The notes beneath the pieces were generated by a model. It was not told the origin of the DNA. It did not search any database and saw only the letters and a program-made list of their open reading frames with translations. The translations under genes were made by a program, and so were the position numbers. From Emmonsiellopsis sp. PD_33 (Eukaryota > Ascomycota > Eurotiomycetes > Onygenales > Ajellomycetaceae), in the NCBI GenBank assembly GCA_032988165.1, contig JANTQF010000100.1, positions 1 through 64,000 on the forward strand: a stretch of DNA of 64,000 bases, in the 5' to 3' direction. Shown piece after piece: positions 1 to 11,199 of the stretch; positions within the stretch are counted from its first letter, which is position 1; the number at the start of each line of letters is the position of its first letter.

Positions 1-982
1 TGTAAGTGTCTGTCGATTCGACCCGCAGGCGTAGCACAGTCCGCTATTGGCGTCTAGAATTTTGTGACCGTGCACCTAGTGTTGTGCATGAGCGTGGTTG
101 ATTCTGTCGCGCTGCGAGTGGTTTCACAGTGTGGAAACGAGTCGTCTCGCAAGCCGAAAGCGAGCAAAGCGAGTGCATGAGGCTTGTGTATGTATGAGTA
201 GAACAAGGATAGAACCATTCTTTCTGCTATTTATTCGATTCCAACACTATATGACATAAATATGTATGTATGTGAAAGCCCACTCCCCCTCCCTTCCTCA
301 CTCACTCGCTCACCCAATCAAGCTGGCATTCCGGGTTGGAAACAAGATGATAAGTACACAACCAAACCAACCAGGTAGATCTGAAAGAGAGAAGGAAGGA
401 AGGTGAAGGAATGGAAAGGAGTATGTCTGGCACAAGTATGTACCTAGATAGCGTATACCAGTTGATAAATAAGTGTCATATAGCCCTAGGAGGCAGCCAA
501 GTAGGCAGGTAGTCAGAGGGAGATAGAAAGGGGAGCAGAAAAAAGCCCAAGCAGGAGAGGTTAATTACCCAGGAAAGCATGCTGTGAGATAACTATTTAA
601 TAACACAAGAAGATCCGGGTGGACAGACGAGTAAGTAAGAAAGCACAAGGAGGAATGGAAGAGCGTGATGAGTGAAAAATGCCCCTAATATCCAGCGAAC
701 GCCATGAAAGATGATAGGAAGGAAAGTAGAAATGCGCATCTGTGGCGATGGTAATGGTGATGTATTAGGGAAATAAGAAGCACAGGTAGGTAGGTAGGGG
801 AATTTATCAGAAGGAATAGTGATATATTGCCTGAATTAAAGCGTAGCCAAAAAAAGGTCGAAAAGAAACATAGCTAGCCAATATAGTAAGAAGTTTTAAA
901 AAGGGAACAAAAAAAGTGCAAATATGCTTATTTCATCTCAGCATCATTTGAAAATACCTCTCGCGGTATTATCAGTAAATCA
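1..982. other. Intergenic region, no gene seen
   Basis: No reading frame here looks like protein. The stretch is A/G-rich with short runs of the tetranucleotide GTAG. It probably includes the 3' untranslated region of the CSI2-like gene, which ends at 983. Confidence 0.5.
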
Positions 983-2026
983 TCATCGGCCGGGCGGGTG
1001 ATGATTCTCGAACAGATCCTCAAGATACGCACTAGGTGCTCGTCCCTGAGGCGGATTGGACAAATTCAAACTGCTTGTAGATGGATAGCCCAGTTCATGG
1101 CCACGGCTTGCGGGAGGCAAGCTCGGGGAGCCTGGTGGGCTGGGCCCTGTAGATCTCGTGCGGGAATAGCCTTGAGCTTGTGGACCTAGCGGCGAGAGAC
1201 CAATCGACTGCGTGGCATGTGCCAATCCTGGCCCATTGCCGACGTTCGAGGCGCCCGCGGCGTAATAGCCAGCTGGGAGGTAGCCGGACCCTCTGTTTCC
1301 GGGAGCGTGCATGCCAGCTCCGGCAGTAGGGGAGAAGAAGAGGCTACTGTTCGGGGTGTGGCCTCGTTGTGAGATCCTAGAATGACGGGAGGGGTTGCCC
1401 ATTTTCTCCATTGACATGGCTGGTCCTGCTGATTGCTTGTAGATACCGGACTTTCGCTTCTTGCTCAGTAGAGCGGTGGCATCAGATTGGTTTTGGCCGG
1501 TGGCGGCGCGGCGAACAGAGCGATTAATGGACCATGCAACCAGGCCTCTCCAAGCAACAACACCAAGTCCGAAAGCACCCAGGGCAGCGCCTACGGCTAT
1601 GAAAATCGTGCCCTCCGGTACGTTCGATTTGCGCAAATACGGGGCACCGGCCGTGGGGGGCACTGAGGCGACGGGAATCTTGAACAGCGGAGGGAGGGAG
1701 GGGACATTGGCAGACTTGGAGGGGTCGAGGGTAGGGACGGTCGGGGCCGTCGGTGTCTCCGTAGTAATGGCAGGGAGGTCGTTCGTGGTGGGAGCATCTG
1801 TTTTCGTCGCGGCTTCAGTCTCCGTAGTGGCAGCTTCAGTCTCTGTAGGGACAGCTTCAGTTTTTGTAGGAAGATCGTCGTCATTTGTTGTTGGCTCCGG
1901 GTCGGGGTTTGGATTTTGTCTCTGCGCCCCGACTTGGCCAACCAACAGCACCAGACAGAAGAACAGAGCGAACAGTAAGAATGGCCGCGAGGCCATTCCC
2001 CGAGAGCGTCTCATGGCACCCAACAA
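983..2026 (-). CDS. CSI2: CSI2-like single-pass membrane protein
   Basis: Single-exon gene of 347 residues. The N-terminus has a hydrophobic signal or anchor at about residues 14-34 (FLLFALFFCLVLLVG). A Thr/Glu/Pro-rich stretch with repeated TETEAAT-like units follows (about 45-90). Then come the motif PYLRKSNVPEGTIF and a transmembrane helix (about 140-165), with a basic Ser/Gly-rich cytosolic tail. This layout and the motif before the helix match fungal CSI2, a poorly understood protein linked to chitin synthase function and the cell surface. The first ATG is at 2026; a second Met four residues on would give an equally good signal sequence. Naming is by recognition of the motif, not by search. 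Confidence 0.65.
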   Translation of the reverse strand: MLGAMRRSRGMASRPFLLFALFFCLVLLVGQVGAQRQNPNPDPEPTTNDDDLPTKTEAVPTETEAATTETEAATKTDAPTTNDLPAITTETPTAPTVPTLDPSKSANVPSLPPLFKIPVASVPPTAGAPYLRKSNVPEGTIFIAVGAALGAFGLGVVAWRGLVAWSINRSVRRAATGQNQSDATALLSKKRKSGIYKQSAGPAMSMEKMGNPSRHSRISQRGHTPNSSLFFSPTAGAGMHAPGNRGSGYLPAGYYAAGASNVGNGPGLAHATQSIGLSPLGPQAQGYSRTRSTGPSPPGSPSLPPASRGHELGYPSTSSLNLSNPPQGRAPSAYLEDLFENHHPPGR

Positions 2027-2744
2027 AGCGGGCTAGCCGGCCAGGGGAATCGACCCGGATCTACAGCCAATATCGAATCCGCAACCCGCGACCAAAAAAT
2101 CACACAATTATCCAAAGCCAATCCAGCCCTTTTCCTCGTATGTAACCGAGATCTGGAAGTGGTAGCGGGTTGAGCGAGGGCGAAGACTCTAGCGGACGGC
2201 CGGGAGAGGGAGAGACGGAAATGAGGCCCAAACAAAGGAAACACAAAGCGACAGCTGTCAGCTCTGGCTCATGCAGCAACCGGCCCAACGAAAGAGCGTA
2301 GGTAGGGATAGCGAACGAACACGGCAGAGCGGGAGACGGAGAGGACGAGGGGGATGAGGGGGATGGCGAACGGAGAGAATTTGCACGCTGATTCTGGGCG
2401 TTTTGGCGGATGTTGTCGTTGGAGGTCTCGCTTCTCGGCCGCTGATTGGCCGGGGCGGCGGTGCGGCTCAGCGGCCCAAATAGGCAAGGTTGCCAAGCCG
2501 CCAGGGGCCCAAAATAGAGTTGCACGTGATATCCCGCGTGCCAAAAGTGGAAGGAAGGGGATCCGCCCAATCAGGAAGGCGGAATATACACTCCATCGAC
2601 ACTTCATCAATCTATGAGAAAAACATATGAAGGGATAACAGTGAATGCCAGGCTCACAACTATTAACAAAGGAATGATTATATTGGGTGACCAGCATCTG
2701 TGTCCAACGCTATGGAACTCCTGTGAGAAACCAGGGTCTTACTA
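2027..2744. promoter_or_regulatory. Promoter region of the CSI2-like gene
   Basis: Lies between the start of the CSI2-like gene (2026) and the stop of the F-box gene (2745), both on the minus strand. It contains GC-rich segments and ATTGG (reverse CCAAT) sequences near 2450 and 2570. Open frames in this stretch overlap each other in several frames and show no protein-like composition. It probably holds the CSI2 promoter and the F-box gene 3' UTR. Confidence 0.4.
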
Positions 2745-4979
2745 CTAGTAGTCATTCACAAGGTCCGTGGATGTGTCCGGGTCTGGGTTGCCCAACACTC
2801 TACCATCCGCACTCGTAGAGTTCCCGAACCCCTCAGCCATGCCACACGTCGTGCACAGATCCATAAAATCAGCATGCTTCTCAACAAGGTCCCAGATCTC
2901 CTTGTCTCCACCCATGCGTATCCCGCGAAACGACGGCACCAGATCCCCCCCGGCCTGTTCCTGTTCTTGCTCAGGGTCGAACAACTCGTTCCGACACAGC
3001 AGGGGAAGGAAATTTCGTAGCCGGTTATGGTGGTCATAGTTACCAATTACCAACACTTGCAGCGATAGCAGGCCCTGCGGTCCAAATGTCCAGTGTGCGA
3101 ATGAGTACATTGCCTGTACGAATGAGTATATTCCCTGTACGATGTCAACGTACGCGTCGTTAGGTGGCGAGTATACGGGAATAGACGGTATCGTACAAAC
3201 CGGGTGCCGAAGTGAGGCCGGGTCAATCGGGCAATAAGCGAGGATATTGCTGATTCCTGTGACAACGCCATAAGTCAGTTGGAATATATTATTGATATGT
3301 GTAAGTAAGCACTATCAGGCTGCATGCGATTATGATGATATGAAATGTGGAATGAGCATTGGCATACCGAAGTTGGAAATGGGCTCGCTATCTTCCGGCA
3401 TTGGGTAACTGCCCCTTAGGTCCCTCGCGGACAACCCTGCCACCAGGGCAGCATTCGGGACGTGAAGATGCAGGACCCTTAAGGTATTGCTTGACCTATA
3501 CGGGGGCCTAATTTCCGGCTTATCGTATGTAGAACGTTAGTTTTGTCATGATTCCATCCGCCCAGGTGGAGGCTGAGATTGGAGAATGGGAGACGACCTA
3601 CCAGAGAGGGAATAGTAGATAGTAGGCTCAAGATCTCCAGATCCAACTCTGCCACTAGATCACCAGGGAATAGATCACCAGGGAATATATCTTCTTCTTC
3701 CATCGGGGCTATAGAAGAGAGTTCATCGCGGCGATGGACAGCCAACCGAGTAAGAGTAGACCTATGTTGATCTACCAAATCCCTCCAGAGGGCCAGGAGC
3801 TTATCGTAACCCATGTTCAGTGGACTAAGATGTAGATCCTCGAGGCCCGCAGATGCACGGATGAATGACAACAGACTATCCTCACGGCACGGGTGATTTG
3901 TCCCAATATATTCATGCAAACTAAAGCTCTTCAGGCGCAAACTACCGTCAGACAGCATTTCGGTAGCCGCCATCAGGAGGTCAGTTACGCGAGAACAGTA
4001 TAATAATGCCAAGGAACGGAGCCGAGGGAAGTTGAGCGCCGCAGCTATATCTGCCGGATTCTCCGCAAAGTGAACTCTCGTTAATGATAAAGATTCCAAG
4101 GCCGGAAACATGAGTGGCTGGGCTGATGATAATTTCAGTAGGTTATGTGCAGAGTAATAGCCCTTCAGACCATACATGAGGCCGTCCCAAGGATAGTCAT
4201 TTGCCCAAGTCTTAGGGTTGAGGCACAGTCTTCTTAGATGCGGTGAATTGTTTGCCAAAACCTCATCAAGAGCGGCAAGATCGTTTTCTGTGGCAATACC
4301 TGACCAGGAAAAGTCATGGAGCGAGCGGAAAGCGGCAAAGTCAACGACACATTCGTCGTAACGGTTTTCCCTGCATTGGCCCAGGGTCATGAGTGATAGC
4401 GTGCGGATAGAGCTTTGTTTCTTGTTCAGGTATCCCCGGGCGCTCAATATTTCCTCTGGCACGCAACACCCAAGTTCCCAGCTTGAATCCGGCGTCTGTG
4501 TTAATTATGCTGCATCGCATCCATACATAAGCGGGATGCTCACCTGAAACCCTCAAGACTTTGATCCTCCAGCCGCTCCAGCAATGGCAGCAGGTGGGTC
4601 TTGAGATTCCCAAAGCGGCGCTCCCCATTCTCCCAAGCCTGATGGGGACAGTCACCCTCATGATCTTTAGTGTGGAACGCTGTATAGACCCTGACATGCT
4701 TGACATACTCCAGATGACTTGTTCCGTCACAGCAAGTTCTGAAGAAAGGCTCAACAAACAGGTTGTCCAGGAACGTATCCTTGGATCGAATAACAATACT
4801 GCGGTACAGGAATGGGACGACGAGTCTGTGCATGCACCAGGAGACCAAGGACAGGCTGCTCAAGTCGCGTTTGGCGGATAGCTGGATGGCGGTCAGCAAT
4901 GCAATATCACAGTGATGGTTATCATATTTACCTGCTGGATAATTAGATGTATGATCTCGACGGGTGTGTTCAGCAGCAT
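2745..4979 (-). CDS. F-box protein with leucine-rich C-terminal region
   Basis: Five exons: 4979-4932, 4881-4544, 4481-3602, 3518-3368 and 3256-2745. They join in frame to 642 residues. Exon 1 gives MLLNTPVEIIHLIIQQ, and exon 2 continues LSAKRDLSSLSLVS, together a standard F-box (residues 1-45). F-box proteins bind Skp1 and present substrates to an SCF ubiquitin ligase. The rest has irregular Leu-rich repeats (PALESLSLTRV, PRLRSLALLY, GLEDLHLS, LRVLHLHV, LLSLQVLVIG) of the kind seen in large fungal F-box families with unknown targets. Intron 3 (3601-3519, 83 nt) has a perfect ACTAAC branch point; without it the frame stops at 3479 and looks frameshifted. A 15-nt unit duplicated near 3658-3690 repeats the residues LFPGD. 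Confidence 0.8.
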
Positions 4980-5563
4980 CTTGTCTGCTTATCCGGCTTG
5001 TTGAGAAACAAGGGAGAGAAGAATGAATAACAACAGGCGCTGGGGCTTGTAGTTTAGTGCATCGCTGTGCCTTCCCCGCACCGGGACTGGCTGGTCCAGC
5101 AAGAGCGCATGGCGGATCGGCAAGAGGCTTCGGAGGAGAAATGGATTTTGTAGCACGGGAGATAGATAGATCCATGGCATTATCCCCGGCACGTTGGTAT
5201 GCGGATAGAGTTGTGCCTGGAGTCAGGAGAAATATATATATTCCCTGGCGTGGCCCAAGAGACACAACCAACCAAGACAAATGTAAACCCCATGAAATTT
5301 GCATAGGAAAATAAACAGCATACGCCGAAAAATAAACCAACACATCGATTCCACCGTAAAACATCGTCATAGTGGCTGAAATAAAATATCCCATCCCGCC
5401 ACCTGCGCGGTTCGAACCCACGCCCAGCACGTCAACGCATTTCACCCGCCACCCACACTCAGTACCCAAAAGCATCTTCATACCGCCTCAAAATAGCTGT
5501 CAAAAAGACAAAAAAACCAAACATCTCACCAACCAGCCTCCAGCAACGAAAAATAAAAAAAAA
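4980..5563. promoter_or_regulatory. F-box gene promoter / U6 downstream flank
   Basis: No protein gene seen. The minus-strand sequence runs from the 3' end of U6 into the promoter of the F-box gene. It contains the B-box-like element described separately. An A-rich run at 5548-5563 is the U6 terminator on the minus strand. Confidence 0.4.
5408..5418 (-). promoter_or_regulatory. B-box-like TFIIIC element downstream of U6
   Basis: The minus strand reads GGTTCGAACCG, close to the tRNA-gene B-box consensus GGTTCGANTCC (two mismatches near the end). It lies about 145 bp past the U6 3' end. In budding yeast the U6 gene uses a B-box located about 120 bp beyond its terminator, so the position fits. 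No tRNA cloverleaf can be built around it. The role is inferred from sequence and position. Confidence 0.5.
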
Positions 5564-5657
5564 CTTGTAGCTTCTCTTTGATTGAGCGTGTCATCCTTAG
5601 TGCAGGGGCCATGCTAATCTTCTCTGTATCGTTTCAATTGACCAAATGCCCGAAGGC
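5564..5657 (-). ncRNA. SNR6: U6 spliceosomal snRNA
   Basis: The minus strand carries the U6 core: GGTCAATTGAAACG, then ACAGAGAAGATTAGCATGG (which includes the catalytic ACAGAGA box), then CCCCTGCACTAAGGATGA. It ends in CTACAAG followed by a run of nine T residues, a Pol III terminator. The 5' end forms a GCC-UUCG-GGC hairpin (from 5657). U6 pairs with U4, then with U2 and the 5' splice site, and forms the active centre of the spliceosome. There is no intron, unlike the S. pombe U6 gene. The exact 5' end may be a few bases upstream. The internal GATTAGCATGGCC can serve as an A-box. Confidence 0.97.
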
Positions 5658-5680
5658 AATAGTTGTGGTTTGGAACGGGA

Positions 5681-5687
5681 TTATATA
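5681..5687 (-). promoter_or_regulatory. TATA box of the U6 gene
   Basis: The minus strand reads TATATAA about 24-30 bp upstream of the U6 5' end. That is where fungal and animal U6 genes carry the TATA element that recruits TFIIIB. Confidence 0.75.
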
Positions 5688-6545
5688 GGGTGGTTGATTA
5701 GTCAGGAACTTTGATTGTGGAAACCTAATTGAGTTGGATTTTGCCACGATGTTGGAGGTAATAGGAGGGTAGTTGGGTTGGATACTATTGTTATGGCCAT
5801 TATTTGGAAAGTGGTCTTTTCATGGACTGTGCTGTTTTCACTCTTCGTTCCTCTCGCTGGCAGGCCTAACACCGAATAACTACGGCAAAGTTAAAGTAAG
5901 AACGCGGGCGGAGGGAACCGAAGACGAAGACACTTCAAAAAATAGAAGAGGATATCCAGGGACTATTTTAGGTGAAGTCTAGAAGCGGATACCGGAAATG
6001 ATAATGCGTCGCCGTTATGTTTATATTGTCGAATCAATTTTAAGTCTCCAGAACTGCATACCTGAAACAAAACAATAGGATATAGATATCTAAATAATAA
6101 ACAGCATCCAAACCAACCAATATACTCTTTCTTTCTTTCTTTTAATGGCTCTAGGTACACATGCGCAAACAGATAACAGCAAAAGCAAAAGCAGAAACCA
6201 AAACTCAAGAACAAGAACTCAAAACAAGGGCGGAAATATATCTCATTCATGGACCCATGACGAAATGCAAAGCCGTAAGAAACAAATTCAAACACAACAT
6301 ACAACAGACGCAGCAGAAGAGGATGAAGATAGATAGGAAAGGGAAACGAGAAGCTAAATTAAACAGTTCGATTCGAAGCGGCCGCGCGAAATCAGGTAGG
6401 ATGGATGGATATATAAATCGTCACAATGAACTGGATCGACCGATGATCCGCACATACACATATATACCCTCTACAAGTAGGCTGGCGGATATCTTGTCAT
6501 GCACATGCATATATGTAAGCACGCATGCAGGTAGGTAACTTGCAA
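5688..6545. other. Intergenic region, U6 upstream flank and methyltransferase 3' side
   Basis: No gene recognised. The sequence is A-rich on the plus strand at 6150-6350. It separates the U6 gene from the stop codon of the sphingolipid methyltransferase gene, and part is probably that gene's 3' UTR. Confidence 0.4.
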
Positions 6546-8325
6546 TTACGCCTTCTTGGGCGAGAGATGCGCAGAAGGCAGGGCACCGGTACCGGCAGCC
6601 TTGATGGCGGCGGCGCGGGCGCCGGATAGGGCGAACTGCGCGGGGATGCCCTCGACGCGGTGCTTCGAGTTGATGTTCTTGACCATGGTGATTTGCCAGC
6701 AGGTCGCGCTGCCCTGGCGGGAGATGATGGTCGAGTAGGCGAGGAAGTATTCCCAGATCTGGGTTTGTTAGTGCACGTTCCGTCTGAGAGGTGGTTGATG
6801 GAGATACATACTCTGAACCATCTCTTGCCATATTTGGCCTCAACCTTGTCCTTGTTGGCCATCCAGTTGCGGTACCATCTCCACAGAGTGGCGGAGTAGT
6901 GGACGCCAACAGTGTCAATGCCCTTGATTTCGAATCCGGCGCCCTCGAGTTTATCGACGACAAAGCCAAGTGGGGTAGAAGCGTCAGCGCCGGGGAAGAT
7001 GTACTTGTTCATGAACAAGCCCCAGATAAGATCCTCGTACTGCCAAGACTTGCGAAGACCAGCGATTTGCAGGAAGAAGACACCGTCATCGTCGAGCATG
7101 TCATAGACTTGAGACAGGAAGGTGGAGAAGTGTCTGACGCCAACGTGCTCAGCCATTTCGAGACAAGTGATCTTGTTGTATCCGCCGACGACGGTGGGGG
7201 CGTCACGGTAATCAGTGCATACGATGCGGCTCTGGGATTCCTCGATGCCAGCCTTGCGGAGGCCATTGTTACCCCATGCGGTTTGGTTGCGGCCAAGAGT
7301 GATACCGGTGACATGGGCTCCGTAGTGTACGCTGGCGTATTTGGCAAGGGTTCCCCATCCACAGCCCAGGTCCAAAACCTTGTCACCAGGTTTGAGCTCG
7401 ATCTTCTCGCAGACAACAGCCAATTTATTATCCTGCAGCTCTTCCAGAGTTTCCTCCTTGTTGATGTCGTTGATAATTCCGGAAGTGTAGATCATGCGTG
7501 GGCCAAGGAACCAGCTGTAGAAGTCATCACCGCGGTCATAGTGCCCACGGACCTGTTCCTCATCTTGTGAACATGTCAGCAAGTTTAAAATTCATCCAAT
7601 TGGGACAAAATGGGAAGAAAAAAACTTACCTTGGCTACGGGTATGCATGATAACCTCAGGAAGCATGCCAGTCAGGAAATACTTGTACAAGCTCATAGTG
7701 AACCTAAACGCAGCCCAGTCATGTCTGTATTCGAGAGCCTCGAGACAATCGCCCTTGAAGTCCACAGCACCGTCAAAATACATCTCATGGAAGGTCTCCA
7801 TGGGGATCTTGCTCTTGCCATGGTACTTGGCGCGGTCGTGCTCGCTGTGGAAATGGAGATAGTGCTCGACGGGGCGGCCGGGGTACTTGGCCTTCTCGTT
7901 CTTGCGGGGGGATATGGAGGAGGCAATGGACCAAAAGGCCATCAGGATGGGGATGGAGGTGAACAGGGCGAGGAAGATAGTGGTGTACAGGCCACCGCCA
8001 ACCTGGCGGGCAAAGTAGGCGGGGACGAGCACGAGCAGGGTGATGAGGAGCACATTGGAGAAGCTGTCGCTGCCAGCTGCGTCGGCTGGCAGGGGGGCAT
8101 TTTTGATGGCGGGGAACTACAGAGCCATTGGAGGGGACAATCAGCAACGGGGGATTCACTGGGGACGGCTGTGTAGGGCCAATGGCACAGATATACAGAA
8201 TAGGGCGGAGGGAGACTGACCGAGGTGGTGCGCACTCCGCAGTTGTCAGCGACAGGCTGGTCGGCAGCAGGGGGAGTCTCGATGAACTCGTAGTCCTCTG
8301 AGGACTCGGAGTGTGTTCTCGCCAT
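6546..8325 (-). CDS. mts1: Sphingolipid C9-methyltransferase
   Basis: Four exons: 8325-8221, 8116-7630, 7563-6812 and 6758-6546, joining to 518 residues. The enzyme uses S-adenosylmethionine to add the C9 methyl branch to the sphingoid base of fungal glucosylceramide, at the ER membrane. Two hydrophobic segments (about residues 52-100) precede the catalytic domain. That domain has the SAM-binding motif VLDLGCGWGTLAKYA, the acidic strand around CTDYRD and the EMAEHVG motif shared with cyclopropane fatty acid synthases. Length and the C-terminal motif around YFLAYSTIISRQGSATCWQ fit the fungal family. The start is supported by the acidic N-terminus (MARTHSESSEDYEFIETPP) and a phase-0 first intron of 104 nt. 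Methylated glucosylceramide affects hyphal growth, and virulence in some species. Confidence 0.92.
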
Positions 8326-9331
8326 GGCTGTAGCTGCTGGGAGCGTCAGTGGGGGCGTCGAGAGAGGAGCTGGGGGGGAATACCTGGACTGGCGAGGAGA
8401 GGAGAGGTTGAGGTTGGATGTTGACAGCCGGGAGTTGGCGAGGATTAAGTAATACAGGGGCAGCATGTGGGATTTGGGCGTGGCCGGCGCTAGTCCGTTC
8501 TGGGCGCCCAGCTTGGCGGTCGGGCCACGTCCTCGTCAATTAAATCTCAACGTCAACCTCAACCACACGGCTCGCCCAACCATGCGTTGCCACCGAGCCA
8601 CAGCCTGTTGCTGGTTTCACCTTGGTGGAGCTGTCCTCGCAAGCCGGGTGCCTCGTTTATTAATCCCTCCTCCATTGGCCCCTTGCCCGTCGCCTGTTCT
8701 TGAGGCCTGCCCCCCCCGTACAGCCCGCTGCCAGCGAGCATGGATTGCTGGACGGACTCGCCTTGGTCAACATGTCCTTCACGTGTGACGTCTCGAGGTA
8801 AACTACGGAGTACCCTGATGCAGATCTAGATCGGTGGGAACGCGGCAACAAGCCAATAGCGCTGTCCGGTGTTAGCTAGCGGCCTGGGGAAATACGTTTC
8901 AGCCCGTCTGGGATGTGCAACCGTCCGATTGTTTAGAGGTCGAAAACTCCAGATCCATACTCAATTATATTTAAATGGCGGGAAAAACAGGTTAAAAATT
9001 ATCACTATTCCCAATACTCCGTACCTAACCAGCAGTTGTCTCGCGGGATTTCCTTGCAACCTGGTTGATCATAACGTTCAAAACACCTCCACTCTGCCGT
9101 GGAGCAATCCCAAACTTCCCGTGAAACATTACGCACCATAATGCAGCCATTCCGCCACTCAAAAAACAACAACACAAAAAATATAAAATCTAAAAAAGAG
9201 ACGTCAAGTCACGGTTTTCCTGACCAGGCTCATTTCCCAAGGTATATTATATATCTGACACCAGCCAAAACTCCGTGTCCGACGCCGGTTGAATGAACAA
9301 AATAAAAGGCATGGGAGCCATTTCAACAGAC
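8326..9331. promoter_or_regulatory. Promoter region of the sphingolipid methyltransferase gene
   Basis: Lies upstream of the methyltransferase start (8325) and downstream of the securin-candidate stop (9332), both minus. Pyrimidine-rich tracts near 8330-8420 look like a 5' leader. No protein gene is supported, although GC-rich open frames exist on both strands. Confidence 0.4.
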
Positions 9332-10764
9332 CTAAAATGTGAGTTGGAAGTTGGCGGCTTCCTCGTCTTCCTCGGGAAAGTGCGGGATCTCGTCGAGTAT
9401 CTCTTCTGTGTCGGTGGCTTCGGAATCAAAACAGCCTGCGGCCTTGCATCGCGACCACATTTCGCTGCCAAACAGTGGCGTTCCATACAGCTCCATATAC
9501 CGAGCAGGCGAAAGGATATCTGATTTGTTTGTCTGACTGGTCGCCTGCTTAGGTGTCTTCTGTCTTAGATTCGACGACACCCTCCGACCCTTGGAATATC
9601 CCACTGTAGTGCGAGAGCTTGCCGTCGCGGCAGCATGGCGCATTGGCGAAGGATTCGCTGGAATAGGCTGTTTCTTGGCACGGAGCAGGCCTGACGAGAA
9701 CCGGGCCTTGGGTGCGGAGCTGGGCTTGGGCTTGGGAGGGACAGTCGATCTTGGCTGTTGAGACAGCATTTTGGCCGCATTGCGAGACTTGATGGTCGAA
9801 ACTGAACGGTCGATAATGATCTTTTTGGGGGCTTGCTTCTGCTCTCGTTTTTTCAATATATCCTGAGCGACCTCCTCGGCACAGGGCTCGTCGGGGAACT
9901 GGCGGACATTGATTCCCAGCAGTTCCATATTATCCACCTGCTGTTGAATCATGGCATCCATCTCCTTTTCGTACGCTTCCTGCTGTGCTTTCATTTCTCG
10001 TTCTTTGCGTGTCATCCCATCTGCGCCAACTTCATTATCGACGTATAATTTATGCCATCCCCGCGTGAAATTCTTGCCTTTGAACTGTGGAAAGTCGGTA
10101 TCGTATGGGATATCTTCGGGAGGGTCCGGTAGGGCTGTTACAAAGTATCTATCAGTAATCATCCAACTCGTAATTGGAGGCGACAATCATTACCTTGTGG
10201 CTCAGGGGGCATATATTCAATATCTGGCACCTCTTCCTCGACATTTTCGATGGTGGGAATACTCGTCTGGGCTGGCTGGATTTCGGGCGCACTCTGCTTG
10301 AGCTTGCGGGTGGATGATCGTTTGGCAGTTTTTCCTGGCTTAGCCGTCCCCAAAGGCGGTGCTGGAGTCTGGAGATTTTTGGCCTTTGCATTTGTAGTCT
10401 TCATACCCAAAGGGGCACGGTTCCGTGGACCTGTCACCAAAGCGTTAAAATGGGTCTAGTAAACCACTTCAACGCAAACAGACTCACCCATTGGCGTGAC
10501 CAACGCATTCCCCCCGCCAATTCCATCCTTCCCCGGTCTCAGGAGGTTCTCATTTTGGCCATTATTGGCCTTGCCGGTCTTTCTCCCACCTCCGAAAGCC
10601 AAGGGATTGTTTTCATCATTGAGGGGGACTTTAAAGGGAGTTTTCGGTGCTCGATTGCCGGGAGTCTTTGGCTGCAGCTGCCTGGCACCGTGGTTCATGG
10701 GCTTTGCAGCGGCAGCAGTCTGGTGGGCATGGACGAGGTTTTCTTGGTCGCGGGCGGCTAACAT
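9332..10764 (-). CDS. Securin candidate (Cut2/Pds1-like separase inhibitor)
   Basis: Three exons: 10764-10488, 10430-10194 and 10134-9332, giving 438 residues. Most of the chain is low-complexity, basic and Pro/Lys-rich, as in securins. An APC/C destruction box RAPLGMKTTN lies just after the first junction (about residue 97). A short motif, PDIEYMPPEP (about 165), resembles the DIEYMPP segment I recall from fission yeast Cut2, which binds separase. A helical, charged middle part (KEREMKAQQEAYEKEMDAM) and an acidic C-terminus follow. Securin holds separase inactive until anaphase. The match rests on short motifs, so another cell-cycle APC/C substrate is possible. It is divergent from tropomyosin, 435 bp away. 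Confidence 0.6.
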
Positions 10765-11199
10765 GGTGATCTGTGGTGGCCACGGGTGGATACACCCGCC
10801 AAAACGCGAGGAGAACGTAGATCAAGAGGTGTGGGAATACAGGATTGGTGATATTCGCGTCGACAATGGCTATCTCCAACGTTGAATTGACGATGCGGCA
10901 GTTGTCGCCCAACGCGGACATTTGTTTTGGCTGCAGTTGGCGTGGCAACCAGCTGCTGACATAAGCCAACGCTGGCTCCACGTGACAATCCACGCTAGGC
11001 CGCACGCGGCCAGCGCTGTCCCGCCCAATGTTTCCCATGTTGTTCTCCTGGCTGAACATCTATCTCCATTCCTCATTGCTCGCTCCATACTCCCGCCGCT
11101 GTCTTTACTCTCTGCTTTCTCGTTGAGCTAGTTAGTTCGTCTGCTACTCTCGTTCTATATACTGCCTGCCTTTTGTCCACCCCCCTCCAACCAGCCAAC
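10765..11199. promoter_or_regulatory. Shared promoter of the securin candidate and tropomyosin
   Basis: A 435-bp gap between two start codons facing apart. The tropomyosin side (11060-11199) is pyrimidine-rich and runs into the leader CCAGCCAACATGG. I found no clear TATA or MluI box. Confidence 0.5.

Noticed and set aside
3519..3601. Apparent frameshift near the end of the F-box gene
   Set aside because: A GTAGGT donor at 3601, an ACTAAC branch point and an AAG acceptor at 3519 define an 83-nt intron that restores the frame exactly.
5400..5425. tRNA gene around GGTTCGAACC
   Set aside because: No cloverleaf forms; position past the U6 terminator explains it better as a B-box.
6791..8176. Long plus-strand open frames (up to 259 codons)
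   Set aside because: They are antisense shadows of the sphingolipid methyltransferase exons, with no start context and no domain.
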